DNA of 64,000 bases from Planctomycetaceae bacterium UBA2671 (GCA_002359185.1 DEML01000112.1:1-64000), one strand, 5' to 3'. Counted from the first letter of the stretch, positions 25,872 to 35,973 are shown. Notes: a model not told the origin generated them from the letters alone. A program made the numbers and translations.

Positions 25872-27281
25872 ATGAATGATTCTCCACTCGTCTCCATCGT
25901 CATGGCCTCCTACAACCATGCAGAATATATAGGAGCCGCCATCGACAGTGTCCTCGCTCAGGATTATTCCAACTGGGAATTGCTGATTGTCGATGATGCT
26001 TCCACCGATTCGACGCGAGAGGTATTAATTAAATATGCTGATCCTCGAATAAAACCGTATTACTTTTCGATCAATCGGCAGGATCATCCTCGGAATTATG
26101 CATTAAAGATTGCTCGTGGAAAATATGTTGCATTTCTGAATTCAGACGACCTTTTTTTACCTGGTAAGCTTTCAAAACAGGCTAAATATCTTGATTCACA
26201 CTCTGCTACGGGAGCTGTTTTTAGTCACACAAAATGTATCGATGAAAATGGGGCTGACCATCAATCCCATCCGCTACAAGAATTATTTCAACAACCGAAT
26301 CGCACGCGGCACGAATGGCTGAGATGGTTCTTTCATTATGGGAATGCTCTCTGCTTTTCGAGTGCCATGGTGCGCGTTTCAGCGATTTCTTTGGATTCCA
26401 CATCTTGGTTTAATCCCAGTCTAATCCAGGTTGCTGACTGGGATCTGTGGATCAGAATATGTCTGGAAAATGAAATCTGGATCATTCCTGAACACTTAAC
26501 CGCAACACGTGTGCTTCCTGCTCGCCAAAATTTGAGTGCGGATTCTGTCTCGAATCGAAATCGAAGTCAGTTGGAAATTCCCTCTGTTTATCAGAACTTC
26601 TTCTCACGTAGTGCACTAACAGAAGCGAATGAGATATTTCCGGAACTTCATGATTTGCTGCCATGTGATTCAACTGTATGGCGGCATTATTTGATTTGCT
26701 ATTTTGCCAGTTGCCATGGAAGTCAGGAATTACGACGAATTGGATATCAGGAGATGCAAAAACTGCTGTCCGATGATTCCACAGTGGAATTGTTGAAAGA
26801 AGAGAACCCGAGGCTGATGCGGAATTTCTTTTTGACGGCTGCTTCTGCAGGATTACAACCCCAGGCTGAACCCACGCATTGGGTTTTTTATGTACCGAAT
26901 GAAACAGGTGCCTATGGTGAAGAATATGCTCACGGATTCTGGAGAGAATTTGACAGACAAACTGTCAGTTTCAGTATTCCCAAACCATCACATCCGGGAA
27001 GTATTCGAATTGATCCCAGTGATGAACCGATCACTTTTCAGCTCCGGGGGCTGAGAATCTATTCGCAGTTGACAGGAGAAATCATTTGGGAACTTGGGGC
27101 TGATACGTTCAATCAACTCATGGTCAGTCGGAAGGTTAAATTTACGCAAAAGAATAATTACTGGATTTTTCATTCCAGAAAGCCAGATCCACACTTAATT
27201 CTCCCCGATTTGGATTTTCCAAACATCGCAGGGAAGTGGCTGGATTTTGAGATGGATTTGACTCGAGAAATCGATCTATAA
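25872..27281 (+). CDS. GT2-family glycosyltransferase
   Basis: This is a 469-residue cytoplasmic glycosyltransferase with an N-terminal GT-A fold of family 2 and an extra C-terminal domain. The nucleotide-sugar site is seen as VSIVMASYNHAEYI (7-20) with SVLAQDYSNWELLIVDDAS (26-44). The metal-binding Asp pair is FLNSDDLFL (88-96). Residues about 150-230 (ADWDLWIRI) carry the usual acceptor-side ED-like region. The last 130 residues have no recognised family. It follows the 2,3-dehydratase homologue by nine bases. The donor and acceptor sugars are unknown; the likely job is one step in assembling a surface glycan together with the neighbouring transferases. Confidence 0.9.
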   Translation: MNDSPLVSIVMASYNHAEYIGAAIDSVLAQDYSNWELLIVDDASTDSTREVLIKYADPRIKPYYFSINRQDHPRNYALKIARGKYVAFLNSDDLFLPGKLSKQAKYLDSHSATGAVFSHTKCIDENGADHQSHPLQELFQQPNRTRHEWLRWFFHYGNALCFSSAMVRVSAISLDSTSWFNPSLIQVADWDLWIRICLENEIWIIPEHLTATRVLPARQNLSADSVSNRNRSQLEIPSVYQNFFSRSALTEANEIFPELHDLLPCDSTVWRHYLICYFASCHGSQELRRIGYQEMQKLLSDDSTVELLKEENPRLMRNFFLTAASAGLQPQAEPTHWVFYVPNETGAYGEEYAHGFWREFDRQTVSFSIPKPSHPGSIRIDPSDEPITFQLRGLRIYSQLTGEIIWELGADTFNQLMVSRKVKFTQKNNYWIFHSRKPDPHLILPDLDFPNIAGKWLDFEMDLTREIDL

Positions 27282-27430
27282 ACGTCCTCGATTGTCAACA
27301 GAAAATCTACTTGTGTAATTTTGACAACTCCGTTAAATTCTCACCAAAAATGAAACTCTTCGATCGTGAGCACGGCAGGGAGTCCTTGCAGAACGACTGA
27401 ATATTGATAAAAGATTGAGGGATCGATCGC

Positions 27431-29632
27431 ATGGGAAAACCTGTTGGCTTCGCACGTTTCTGGAATCAGGTGCGGTTTTTCTATAAACAATCCCCACTGC
27501 AAAAATATGGGAAGCAGATCGAAAACTTCTTCCGACAAATGAGGAAACGAAAGCCGGGCTCAGCTGAAGAATTTGTTTGGAATGTTCCAATTCCTACAGA
27601 GATGAATCCGCAAAATGCTCTGGACTATGCGGCTCGTTTGCATTTGAATGCTTTTCTGACCAGTTCATCTCAACTGGTGTTCCCCACTTCGGAGAATCCT
27701 GCAGTATCCATCATATTGGTCCTCTACAATCGGGCAGAACTAACATTTCAATGCCTGCAGTCGATTCTGGCGTCCGTTAAGACATCAATGGAAGTCGTCA
27801 TTTATGATAATGGATCGAATGATCTGACCAATTCGCTACTCGATCGACTTGAGAATGTCGTCGTGATACGTGGAAAAGAGAACATCGGGTATGTGCAGGC
27901 TGTAAATCGAGCAGCAGAAGCTTCACAGGGCACGTATCTGTTATTACTCAACAACGATACCCAACTGATTAGTGGTGCGATTGAAACAGGCATTGAAGAT
28001 CTGGAATCAGACCCCACCATTGGTGGTGTTGGTGCTCGATTAATACTTCCCGATGGATTGCTTCAGGAAGCTGGATCTATTATCTGGTCAGATGGTTCGA
28101 CTCAGGGGTATTGTCGAGGAAAATCTGCAGAGCACTATGAAGCCATGTTCTTGCGGACGGTCGATTACTGCTCGGCAGCCTTCTGGTTAATGCGACGCAA
28201 CGTTTTTGAACAGTTCGGAGGATTTGACGAGGGGTTTTCACCAGCCTATTACGAAGAGGTCGATCTTTGCAGTCGGATGAATCAGGCAGGATTGCGACAG
28301 GTTTATGATCCACGAATTGTGGTTTTGCACTATGAGTTTGCAAGTTCCAAATCCGCCGATGCAGCAATCAAACTGCAGGTCGCTCATCGAACCCGATTCG
28401 TTTCGAGAAATCAAAACTATCTGTCACAACAATTTTCAAAGGCTCCAGGAAATATTCTTGCGGCTAGAACTTCTCACCAGAGAAATCGCCGAATATTGAT
28501 GATTGAGGATCGTATTCCACATCCGGAATTGGGGTCCGGGTTTCCTCGGTCTAATTTGATGCTGCATTGTCTCGTAGAACTTGGCTACGAAGTGACTTTG
28601 TTTGCTGCGGTTAACTTCAAGGAAAACTGGAACACAGCCTATCGAGATATACCTCACTCAGTAGAAATCGTGCAGGGGCAGGATGCTCCTTCCATAGCCG
28701 ATTTTCTGATCGAGCGACAAAATCACTATAGGGCAGTCATCATCAGCCGACCTCATAATATGGAAAACATAAATCATATATTGACCAACAGGCCTGATCT
28801 CTTGTCTGGAACAAAGCTTGTTTATGACGCGGAGGCGATATTTTCGATTCGGGAAATTGAGAGATTACGCTTAGCTGGAGTCAATGTATCCGAACAGAAG
28901 CGTCTTGAGATGTTAAATGCTGAATTACAGATAGCCGAGAAGGCCGATTCTATTTTGGCAGTCAGTGAAGGAGAGGCACAGTTATTCCGCGACTTGGGGA
29001 AGGAAGTCCATGTACTCAGTCATGCAATTCCAAAACCTGCATACAAACCAGAAATTTCATCTCGACAGGGCTTGTTGTTTGTAGGAGCCGTCCACGATGT
29101 CGGGAGCCCTAATGCGAAATCACTTGTCTGGCTATGTGAAGAAATCCTACCTGCAATTAAAGCACAGTCAGGACGTTTTCCTTCCATGACGATCGCAGGC
29201 ATGATGCTGGAGCAAACGCAAGCCTATTGTCGAACGAAACAATGTAACGTCCTGGGTCGAGTCGATGATTTGAGTGAAGTGTATCAGTCGGCTCGTGTAT
29301 TTGTGGCTCCGACACAATTTGCTGCTGGGATCCCCTTAAAGATCATTGAAGCCGCTGCCCACGGGGTTCCTGTTGTTGCAACCAGTGTGCTGGCAAATCA
29401 ACTTGGGTGGACTCATGGATGTGAATTGCTCGTTGCAGATTCTCCAGAGGAGTTTGCAGTGTGTTGTCTGAAATTGCAGCAGAACGACACGCTATGGAGT
29501 AATATTCAGAATGAAGCCCTCAGGGCCGTGGAAAGAGATTATTCAAAATCTGCAATCCTGAAATCGCTGCAATTAGTGCTTACTGATGTCTCTGAAAAAT
29601 CAGTTGAAAATCGCGTCGTCAAAGTTGCTTGA
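27431..29632 (+). CDS. Two-domain glycosyltransferase, GT2 fused to GT4-like
   Basis: This is a 733-residue protein with two catalytic domains. The first (about 92-310) is a GT2 domain: AVSIILVLYNRAELTFQCLQ, EVVIYDNGSND, then LLLNNDTQLI with the metal-binding NND at 174-176, and GFDEGFSPAYYEEVDLC as the acceptor-side acidic block. The second (about 354-725) is a GT-B domain of the GT4/group 1 type: RRILMIEDRIPHPELGSGFP, and FAAGIPLKIIEAAAHGVPVV near 630-650, which binds the donor nucleotide. No membrane segment is seen. It would add two sugars in succession, or the same sugar with two specificities. A 149-base gap separates it from the GT2 gene upstream; a shared transcript is possible. Confidence 0.9.
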   Translation: MGKPVGFARFWNQVRFFYKQSPLQKYGKQIENFFRQMRKRKPGSAEEFVWNVPIPTEMNPQNALDYAARLHLNAFLTSSSQLVFPTSENPAVSIILVLYNRAELTFQCLQSILASVKTSMEVVIYDNGSNDLTNSLLDRLENVVVIRGKENIGYVQAVNRAAEASQGTYLLLLNNDTQLISGAIETGIEDLESDPTIGGVGARLILPDGLLQEAGSIIWSDGSTQGYCRGKSAEHYEAMFLRTVDYCSAAFWLMRRNVFEQFGGFDEGFSPAYYEEVDLCSRMNQAGLRQVYDPRIVVLHYEFASSKSADAAIKLQVAHRTRFVSRNQNYLSQQFSKAPGNILAARTSHQRNRRILMIEDRIPHPELGSGFPRSNLMLHCLVELGYEVTLFAAVNFKENWNTAYRDIPHSVEIVQGQDAPSIADFLIERQNHYRAVIISRPHNMENINHILTNRPDLLSGTKLVYDAEAIFSIREIERLRLAGVNVSEQKRLEMLNAELQIAEKADSILAVSEGEAQLFRDLGKEVHVLSHAIPKPAYKPEISSRQGLLFVGAVHDVGSPNAKSLVWLCEEILPAIKAQSGRFPSMTIAGMMLEQTQAYCRTKQCNVLGRVDDLSEVYQSARVFVAPTQFAAGIPLKIIEAAAHGVPVVATSVLANQLGWTHGCELLVADSPEEFAVCCLKLQQNDTLWSNIQNEALRAVERDYSKSAILKSLQLVLTDVSEKSVENRVVKVA

Positions 29633-29708
29633 TCGCTGTTATCTGGGAAAGACTTACACAGCCTGGTAATTGGCCAACAAGGCAAAATTTCGTGATATTT
29701 GTTTGAAA

Positions 29709-30755
29709 TTACGCTTTGGCGACAGTTTCAGGCTCATTCTGAACTTTTTCAGATTTCTGCCCGGAATTCACGCCAATAAATTTCAGGAAATCCTGCGAAA
29801 TCTGCTGACCGCTGTAGTACATCGAGAGTAATCGAGCGCGGGCATGATCGATTGTCAGTTCAGGCTCTTCGAGACACTCCTGAAACGGCTGACCAGCTTT
29901 AAGATAGTGGCGAACGGCTGTGGAAGGCAGAATTCCCCATTTTCGTAGAAAACGGATGCGAGCCTGCTTAACATTTTTGCTTTTATGGCCGCGAATTCGC
30001 TTGGTACTTTGCTCGCCAAAATGGTAGACAAGGCTACGCGAAACCCCGTGAAATCGTCGACAGCCGCAGCCCCAGAGTTTCATCGAAAAATCGATATCAG
30101 AATAAAATCCAGGAGAAAACTCCTCGCTGTAGCCAAAAATCAGGTCCCACCATTTGCGGTGGATACAACTGGGAGGCCAGGTGGCTCCACTCCAGTCTGC
30201 ACGGAAGAATTTTCCTGCATGAAAGTCTTGGAGAAGCTGTGTCCCTGCAAATAATTCAATTTTGGTGCCATAATCGGCAACGATTGTGCTAGGTGATATT
30301 GCGTAAGACTGAATCATCGTCCCGGAAGCATAAGCGGGCTTTGTTGAATCAGCCTGTTCGAGGGCTTCGACGAGGTGAAGGTCCCAATCGGGCAAGACGT
30401 ACATGTCATCATTCAGATAGATAATGTAATCGGCTTCTGCTTTTTGATAGGCTTGATTGATAGCCGAACAGATTCCGATATTTGACTGGGAGTACGTACA
30501 GGTAATCCCGTTTTCTGCGAGCCAATGCCGAGTTCCATCGGTCCCTTCGTTAACGTGTACGACAACCTGATGAGTGAGCCGGCTGTGTTCAGATATGCTT
30601 TCCAGGCAAATTTTGAGCTGACTGAGATTATTCCAGGAAGGAATCAATATGCTCACCTGCGGTCGCGAAAGGACAACTTTTTCAGGCTGGGTCGTATGAA
30701 AAATCAAGTCGGCTTCCTTGGATGACTGATAATTTTTGATCTTGGGCGTGAACAC
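29709..30755 (-). CDS. GT2-family glycosyltransferase
   Basis: This is a 348-residue GT2 transferase, coded on the opposite strand to its neighbours. The fold is evident from VSILIPSWNNLSQLKICLES (34-53), SNIGICSAINQAY (91-103) and IIYLNDDMYV (111-120), where NDD is the metal-binding motif. The later block FSPGFYSDIDFSMKLWGCG (about 225) resembles the acceptor-side acidic region, with DID in place of the usual EDxD. C-terminal residues 300-348 are likely tail. It is convergent with the fusion glycosyltransferase and divergent from the ABC exporter, so it is transcribed separately. The sugar specificity is not predictable. Confidence 0.88.
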   Translation of the reverse strand: MFTPKIKNYQSSKEADLIFHTTQPEKVVLSRPQVSILIPSWNNLSQLKICLESISEHSRLTHQVVVHVNEGTDGTRHWLAENGITCTYSQSNIGICSAINQAYQKAEADYIIYLNDDMYVLPDWDLHLVEALEQADSTKPAYASGTMIQSYAISPSTIVADYGTKIELFAGTQLLQDFHAGKFFRADWSGATWPPSCIHRKWWDLIFGYSEEFSPGFYSDIDFSMKLWGCGCRRFHGVSRSLVYHFGEQSTKRIRGHKSKNVKQARIRFLRKWGILPSTAVRHYLKAGQPFQECLEEPELTIDHARARLLSMYYSGQQISQDFLKFIGVNSGQKSEKVQNEPETVAKA

Positions 30756-30945
30756 GTCCGATGTTACTATAAATAGAGGATTGAAACCAGATGATTTCCA
30801 AAGATCCTGGCATCAAAAACCTCTTGTATGAGTCGGTTTTATTTCAGAGTGATCTGCTGATAATCTCATTAAATATTAGAACAGCCGAAGGATTCGGTGA
30901 ATTTTGGTATCACAGTGATTGTGATTCCCTCTGGAGCATTGCAGG

Positions 30946-32913
30946 ATGCAAAATTTTGGTAACGGGCTTAAGGAAGCATTCCAATATAAATGGTTGCTGG
31001 GGCTCAGTATTATCTGCTCGATCTGCGTCGCTTCTCTCTGGAGCGCAAACATTGGAGCCTTCTTCCCGATTCTGGAAGTCACGCTCAACGGGCAGTCATT
31101 GCAGGAATGGTCTGCTGATAAAATTACAAAATCCGAAGCAGCGATCACGCAATATGATAATGAACTCAATGAGATTACTCAGAAGCTTCAGGCCGCTGAG
31201 AATGCCAAACAGAGCGAAAATGATTTAAATCAAATCCGTTGGGACCAGTCTCGGTTGGACTCGCTCAAGTCTGCGGAAATTGATTCGCTATCGTATCACA
31301 GGAAATTGCAGCCCTACATCAAGGCATATTGTCCGAAGTCGGCATTCTCCACAATTGGCATGTTTGTGGTGCTGTTGATGTTGAGTACGGCTTTGAAGCA
31401 TCTGTTTTTAATGTCGAACATGATGCTCATCTCTTATGTTTCCAATGAAGTTACTCGAAATATTCGTGCCAAAGTCTTCAACCATGCTCTGGAGTTGGAT
31501 CGCGGGACATTTGCGTCACATGGCAGTGCAGGAATTCTGGCCCACATCACTCATATGTCGGAAATGATGGGGCAAGGGATTATCGGCTTTTATAGTGGTG
31601 TCGTTCGAGAACCACTCAAAATCATGTCCTGCCTGGTCGCGGCCTGCTTTATTTCCTGGCGACTTTTATTAGTTTGTGTGATTGTTACACCAGTCATTGT
31701 TTTGATGATCTCCTCTATCATTCGCTCCGTTCGACGCGTTGCCAAACAGCTTGTCACAGAGTCGACAGGAATGCATCACGTTATTCTTGAGTCGCTGAAT
31801 TGTATTCAAACGGTTCAGTCTTATTGCATGGAAGAGACGGAGAAAAAGCGTTTTCAGGCTTCCACAAAAAATATGATGCAGGTCAGTATGAGAGTGACTT
31901 TTTATAATGAACTCGCAAAACCAGTCATCGAGTTTTTTGGGCTGAGCATGGTCTCAATTGCGATGCTGGCGGGATCTTATCTGGTCTTGGAACAGGAAAC
32001 ACATCTGTGGGGAATTCAACTGCTGGATCGGCCGATGAGTATCTCCGCCATGTTGGTCTTCTTTTGCCTGCTGATTGGAGCGAGTGATCCCATCCGAAAG
32101 ATTTCAGGCCTGTTTGGAGTGGTTGGAAACGGAATTGTTGCAGCCGATGCGCTGCATGCTTTACTCGATAAGAAATCGAAAGTTCTCAACCCGGCTCAAC
32201 CAAAATCCCTTCCAAGCCCTCATCGCGAAATTGTGTTTAAGAATATTCATTTTGCCTACCATGCAGAAGAATATGTTGTTCGCGATGTGAATCTGAGAAT
32301 TCCCTACGGTGAAAAAGTTGGGATCATCGGCCCCAATGGAGGGGGAAAATCGACTCTCACAAATCTGCTATGTCGTTTTTATGATCCACAAATCGGTGCA
32401 GTCAAGATTGATGACCTTGATGTCCGCGAAGTCGCCCTGCACGATTTGAGGGGACGCATCGCCCTTGTGACTCAGCAAACCGAATTATTTAACGAGTCCA
32501 TCAGTTACAACATTACCTACGGAACAGACAATGCGACTCAGGAGCAGATTGAAGAATCAGCCCGCAAAGCTTTTGCTCACGAATTTATCACCTCACTTCC
32601 CCGGGGGTATCAAACTCAAGTCGGCCAGAATGGCCAGATGTTGAGCGGCGGCCAACGTCAGCGAATCGCATTGGCCCGTGCTTTTCTGAAGAACCCGGAA
32701 ATCATGATTCTGGATGAAGCCACCAGTCAGATTGACTTGCCTAGTGAGGAACTGATTCTTCAGGCGATTCGCGAACACACGCAAAATTGTACGGTTCTCT
32801 TTGTGACTCACCGCCTTTCCGTTCTGTCGATTGTCGATTCCGTTATGGAAGTACAGCATGGAAGTGTGACCTATCGCCCAGTGATGCCTCAGGAGCGAAG
32901 TCAGGCTGCTTGA
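30946..32913 (+). CDS. ABC exporter, permease-ATPase half transporter with a coiled-coil periplasmic insertion
   Basis: This is a 655-residue MsbA-like half transporter, expected to act as a homodimer that flips or exports lipids or lipid-linked glycans. The transmembrane domain spans about 16-390 with roughly six helices. Between TM1 (16-40) and TM2 (135-157) is an unusual 85-95 residue stretch rich in Gln, Glu and Lys (ITQYDNELNEITQKLQAAEN region), which reads as a coiled coil on the outer side of the membrane. The ATPase domain has Walker A GPNGGGKST at about 462-470, a Q-loop VTQQTELF, signature LSGGQRQRIALARA near 565, Walker B IMILDEATSQID, and H-loop VTHRL. It is in the middle of the glycan cluster, so glycan or glycolipid export is the likely role. 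Confidence 0.9.
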   Translation: MQNFGNGLKEAFQYKWLLGLSIICSICVASLWSANIGAFFPILEVTLNGQSLQEWSADKITKSEAAITQYDNELNEITQKLQAAENAKQSENDLNQIRWDQSRLDSLKSAEIDSLSYHRKLQPYIKAYCPKSAFSTIGMFVVLLMLSTALKHLFLMSNMMLISYVSNEVTRNIRAKVFNHALELDRGTFASHGSAGILAHITHMSEMMGQGIIGFYSGVVREPLKIMSCLVAACFISWRLLLVCVIVTPVIVLMISSIIRSVRRVAKQLVTESTGMHHVILESLNCIQTVQSYCMEETEKKRFQASTKNMMQVSMRVTFYNELAKPVIEFFGLSMVSIAMLAGSYLVLEQETHLWGIQLLDRPMSISAMLVFFCLLIGASDPIRKISGLFGVVGNGIVAADALHALLDKKSKVLNPAQPKSLPSPHREIVFKNIHFAYHAEEYVVRDVNLRIPYGEKVGIIGPNGGGKSTLTNLLCRFYDPQIGAVKIDDLDVREVALHDLRGRIALVTQQTELFNESISYNITYGTDNATQEQIEESARKAFAHEFITSLPRGYQTQVGQNGQMLSGGQRQRIALARAFLKNPEIMILDEATSQIDLPSEELILQAIREHTQNCTVLFVTHRLSVLSIVDSVMEVQHGSVTYRPVMPQERSQAA

Positions 32914-33012
32914 GTTTCGCAGTCCATGGATTCTCGTATACACCCTGCTTTGTTTTGAAATTGAACCGCAGATAAACGCGGATTAATACTATCTGCGTCT
33001 CCATCGAGCATC

Positions 33013-34068
33013 TTAGATTTGTTCGAGTTGAAGTAGAAATCGTTCGAGGGGTTTGAGGCGTCGCTTGGAGAACCGCCCGTTGTCATAGTATAGCTCCAGG
33101 AATTTGACGTTCTCTTCCAGTAGATCCGATTGACCATCAAACATTTGAATTCCCTGTTCGATGTAGGGGAGGAGTGGAGCATGATCGGGTACATTGATTA
33201 TGTGGGGCGGCAGCGGCACAAATAACTCGACATTGGACATGTCTGTCGAAAGCATGACGGATTTGGCATAAACGGCTTCATAATGCCGATAGGTCCAGCG
33301 CGCAAATCCTGTCGGCACCAATGCAACTTTTGAATGACATAGCTGATTAAAGTACGAATAGAAGTTGTATCTTCGAGAAGCCAGGTAAGGACTCAAGTCG
33401 CCGTCCTCCTGCTCAAATGTTTTTATGAGTCTCCGATTAGTTCCATCGAATCCCCCTTCAAAGCGATATGGAAAATCCTTTGCCATGACTTCCGAGAGCC
33501 ATTCCAGACGCTGATTATAATCCCGACTGGATCCTTCCGTGGATGTCTGTAATCTCGTTGGAGCTCCAATAAAGAACAGATCGATATTTCGCTGGGAGCG
33601 TTTTCCGAAGATCGCTTCCATCATGGCTTTCCAGCGAAGACACTGCTGGAGTTTTTTCTTGCGATATGTGGGTAAGGTCCCCAGGCGAAAGGAATGAGTA
33701 TGACTTCGATCCACATGAGTTTTGAGCACCAGATCGGTCAGCGATCTGAGGAATTCCTGTTGCTCCTGCGTTTCATTAAACCACCAGCAGTCCGACTCAT
33801 CAAATAACACCGCTTTCTGGTAGTGAATCCCGCTGAGTTGATCTTTATTGAGTGAACTGGGCGTCTCTATTAACAGGAATTCTGTGGAGATCTTTCTGTG
33901 TTGATCCAACTGTGCAGAATTCAAAGCCAGTAATTCATGGTCTGAATAATAGACCTTCAAAAACTGGAATAACGGAGAATTGCTCAAGCCTCCTTTGCGA
34001 TAGCAAAGATCGCTGCCCAGTAAGACAAATTTATACACCAAAGAATTCCTGCTCATTAAGTTCGACAC
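33013..34068 (-). CDS. Probable exostosin-like glycosyltransferase
   Basis: This is a 351-residue cytoplasmic protein without a signal peptide. It lacks clean motifs, but the second half is reminiscent of exostosin/GT47-like or related GT-B enzymes: RNIDLFFIGAPTRL, then CHSKVALVPTGFARWTYRHYEAV in pieces, then KSVMLSTDMSNVELFVPLPP, where a donor-site arginine, histidine and glutamate would lie. The region up to about 170 is not recognised. The first codon is uncertain: GTG at 34068 or ATG at 34056, neither with a clear ribosome site. It sits divergent from the GT39 gene, inside a glycan cluster, which supports a sugar-transfer role. It could instead be an unrelated protein, so confidence is moderate. 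Confidence 0.55.
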   Translation of the reverse strand: MSNLMSRNSLVYKFVLLGSDLCYRKGGLSNSPLFQFLKVYYSDHELLALNSAQLDQHRKISTEFLLIETPSSLNKDQLSGIHYQKAVLFDESDCWWFNETQEQQEFLRSLTDLVLKTHVDRSHTHSFRLGTLPTYRKKKLQQCLRWKAMMEAIFGKRSQRNIDLFFIGAPTRLQTSTEGSSRDYNQRLEWLSEVMAKDFPYRFEGGFDGTNRRLIKTFEQEDGDLSPYLASRRYNFYSYFNQLCHSKVALVPTGFARWTYRHYEAVYAKSVMLSTDMSNVELFVPLPPHIINVPDHAPLLPYIEQGIQMFDGQSDLLEENVKFLELYYDNGRFSKRRLKPLERFLLQLEQI

Positions 34069-34248
34069 ACAACGCTTCTCATCGAAACACGATAATGATC
34101 TCGTCAGGAATTCAACAAGTCGTATTTACCCGTCAATCCTACTTCACTTCGGAATACCTATTGATGAATCATCATTGGTGATCTACAAGCCTTTATAAAA
34201 TGTTTACCGATAGTGGTTACGGAATTATAAGCTGAGGATCATTAGGCA

Positions 34249-35973
34249 ATGGAATCAGAGCCGTCAAAAAATAGAGGGGATCTATCCCTTGATTCGCCTG
34301 TGAAATTTCCGAATTCATTCGCAATTTCTTCAGAAGATAAGACAACGAGTTCTGTTCAGTGGAAATTGATTGGAATGTTTCTGGTCTTTGGCCTGTTACT
34401 TCGCTTCAGCCGGTTTTTGATGCAGTTTCCTTTGTGGGAGGATGAAGCGTTCCTGTGTGCCAATCTGATCAGCCGAAACTATTTTCAACTTCTTGAGCCG
34501 TTGCAGTATCATCAAGTATCGCCAGTCTTCTTTCTGTGGATCCAGCTGACGGTTGTCAAGATTTTTGGGTATCATGAATTTTCTCTGCGAATGTTTCCGT
34601 TTCTTTGCAGTCTGGCCAGTCTCGGGCTGTATTATCATGTTGCAAAACGTTTGCTATCCGGGCATGCACTGGTTATTGCCATTGGGATTTTCACAGTCGC
34701 CTATCCGAATATTCGGTATGCAGCTGAAGCGAAACAATACTCCTCGGATCTCCTGGTCGGCTTGATTTTTCTGGCTATCATTCTGGAATGGTGGAGATCA
34801 GCCAGCTCCCATGATTCGATCCATAGTCAACACTCAAATCGCTGGTTGTGGGGATTGCTAGTTTTCACTCCGTTTGGACTGGGACTCTCCTACCCTGCAG
34901 TTTTCGCAGCCGGGGCTGCGAGTCTGTTTTCGGGGATTGTGATCCTTCGAAATGCTCTCGCGCAGCGTTCTCTATTTTCAGTCAAGAGCCTGGTTCCGTG
35001 GCTGATTTGGAATGTCGTACTCGTGAGCAGCTTTTTACTGATCATGTCCCTGGCTGCTCGTGGTCAAAACGAAAGTGAACTCGATTGGATGGGTGATTAT
35101 TGGAAAGACACATTTCCACCCATGAGTACACCTGCTGAACTTCCTGGCTGGCTTCTGAAAATTCATGCTGGTTCGTTACTCGCGTTTCCTGTTGGTGGCG
35201 AGCATGGTGCCAGTTCACTGACTTTGATCTCCTTGATAGCCGGAGCTGTTTTGATCTGGAGGAAGCAAAAACTGTTGGCTGTCTTATTGTTTTCTCCAGC
35301 GATGCTCCATCTGATAGCAGCCGGGCTGGAGCGTTATCCTTATGGAGGGCACGTGAAGTTTTCCATGCACATGGGAGCGATGGTCTGTTTGGTTTCCGGG
35401 TTAGGAGCAGCCTGGATTATGGCTGAAGTCGGGAACCGGTTAGGGGTTCCCCGGAAAAGCATGGCTTTGGCAATTCTGTATCTTTTCACAATCGGAGGTG
35501 GAAGTCTCGCACGGGATATTGCCTACCCTTACAAAACGGAATCGGACATGCGTGCGCGAGCGTTCGCTCGATGGTTCTGGTCTCATGCAGAGTTTCAAGG
35601 TGAAGTCGCCTGTGTAGAGAATGATCTGGGAGTTATTCTCACACCTGATGCTCATACGGAATTGAGCTGGGCTGCCATGTATCGCGTCAATAAAGAAATT
35701 TACGGTCCTTCAGAGACGGAACGACGAGACTTTTCCCAAGTCTCAGCGGAGAAGCCACTTCGCTGCGTAATCTATCGGGTTCCTCATTTTGCGTTCGACC
35801 AGATTCGATACGATGAATGGCTGCAGGAGATGCAGCTTGAGTATGAACTCATCGATACCGAACGACTTGAGTTTCCGCGATTTGGAAAACACGAATCCGC
35901 TCGTACCCGAGATGTTGCATTGACGATTGATTTTATCGACGTTTTTAGATTCATTCCTCGATCGAAGAACTAA
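34249..35973 (+). CDS. GT39/ArnT-like membrane glycosyltransferase
   Basis: This is a 574-residue integral membrane protein of the GT-C superfamily. The first membrane helix is at about 40-58, followed by a periplasmic loop PLWEDEAFLCANLIS (61-75), where the acidic pair of WEDEA corresponds to the catalytic loop of polyisoprenyl-phosphate-dependent mannosyl or arabinosyl transferases. About 9-11 further hydrophobic segments follow to about 430, including VFFLWIQLTVVKIFGYHEFS and the RYAAEAKQYSSDLLVGLIFL block with its conserved Glu-Ala-Lys-x-Tyr. The C-terminal 140 residues form a soluble periplasmic domain. It would transfer a sugar from a lipid carrier onto a glycan or protein outside the membrane, consistent with the neighbouring exporter. 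The exact donor is unknown. Confidence 0.87.
   Translation: MESEPSKNRGDLSLDSPVKFPNSFAISSEDKTTSSVQWKLIGMFLVFGLLLRFSRFLMQFPLWEDEAFLCANLISRNYFQLLEPLQYHQVSPVFFLWIQLTVVKIFGYHEFSLRMFPFLCSLASLGLYYHVAKRLLSGHALVIAIGIFTVAYPNIRYAAEAKQYSSDLLVGLIFLAIILEWWRSASSHDSIHSQHSNRWLWGLLVFTPFGLGLSYPAVFAAGAASLFSGIVILRNALAQRSLFSVKSLVPWLIWNVVLVSSFLLIMSLAARGQNESELDWMGDYWKDTFPPMSTPAELPGWLLKIHAGSLLAFPVGGEHGASSLTLISLIAGAVLIWRKQKLLAVLLFSPAMLHLIAAGLERYPYGGHVKFSMHMGAMVCLVSGLGAAWIMAEVGNRLGVPRKSMALAILYLFTIGGGSLARDIAYPYKTESDMRARAFARWFWSHAEFQGEVACVENDLGVILTPDAHTELSWAAMYRVNKEIYGPSETERRDFSQVSAEKPLRCVIYRVPHFAFDQIRYDEWLQEMQLEYELIDTERLEFPRFGKHESARTRDVALTIDFIDVFRFIPRSKN

Noticed and set aside
30791..31228. Plus-strand open frame overlapping the ABC exporter start
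   Set aside because: Different phase from the exporter, whose domains are unambiguous; no homology features in the alternative frame.
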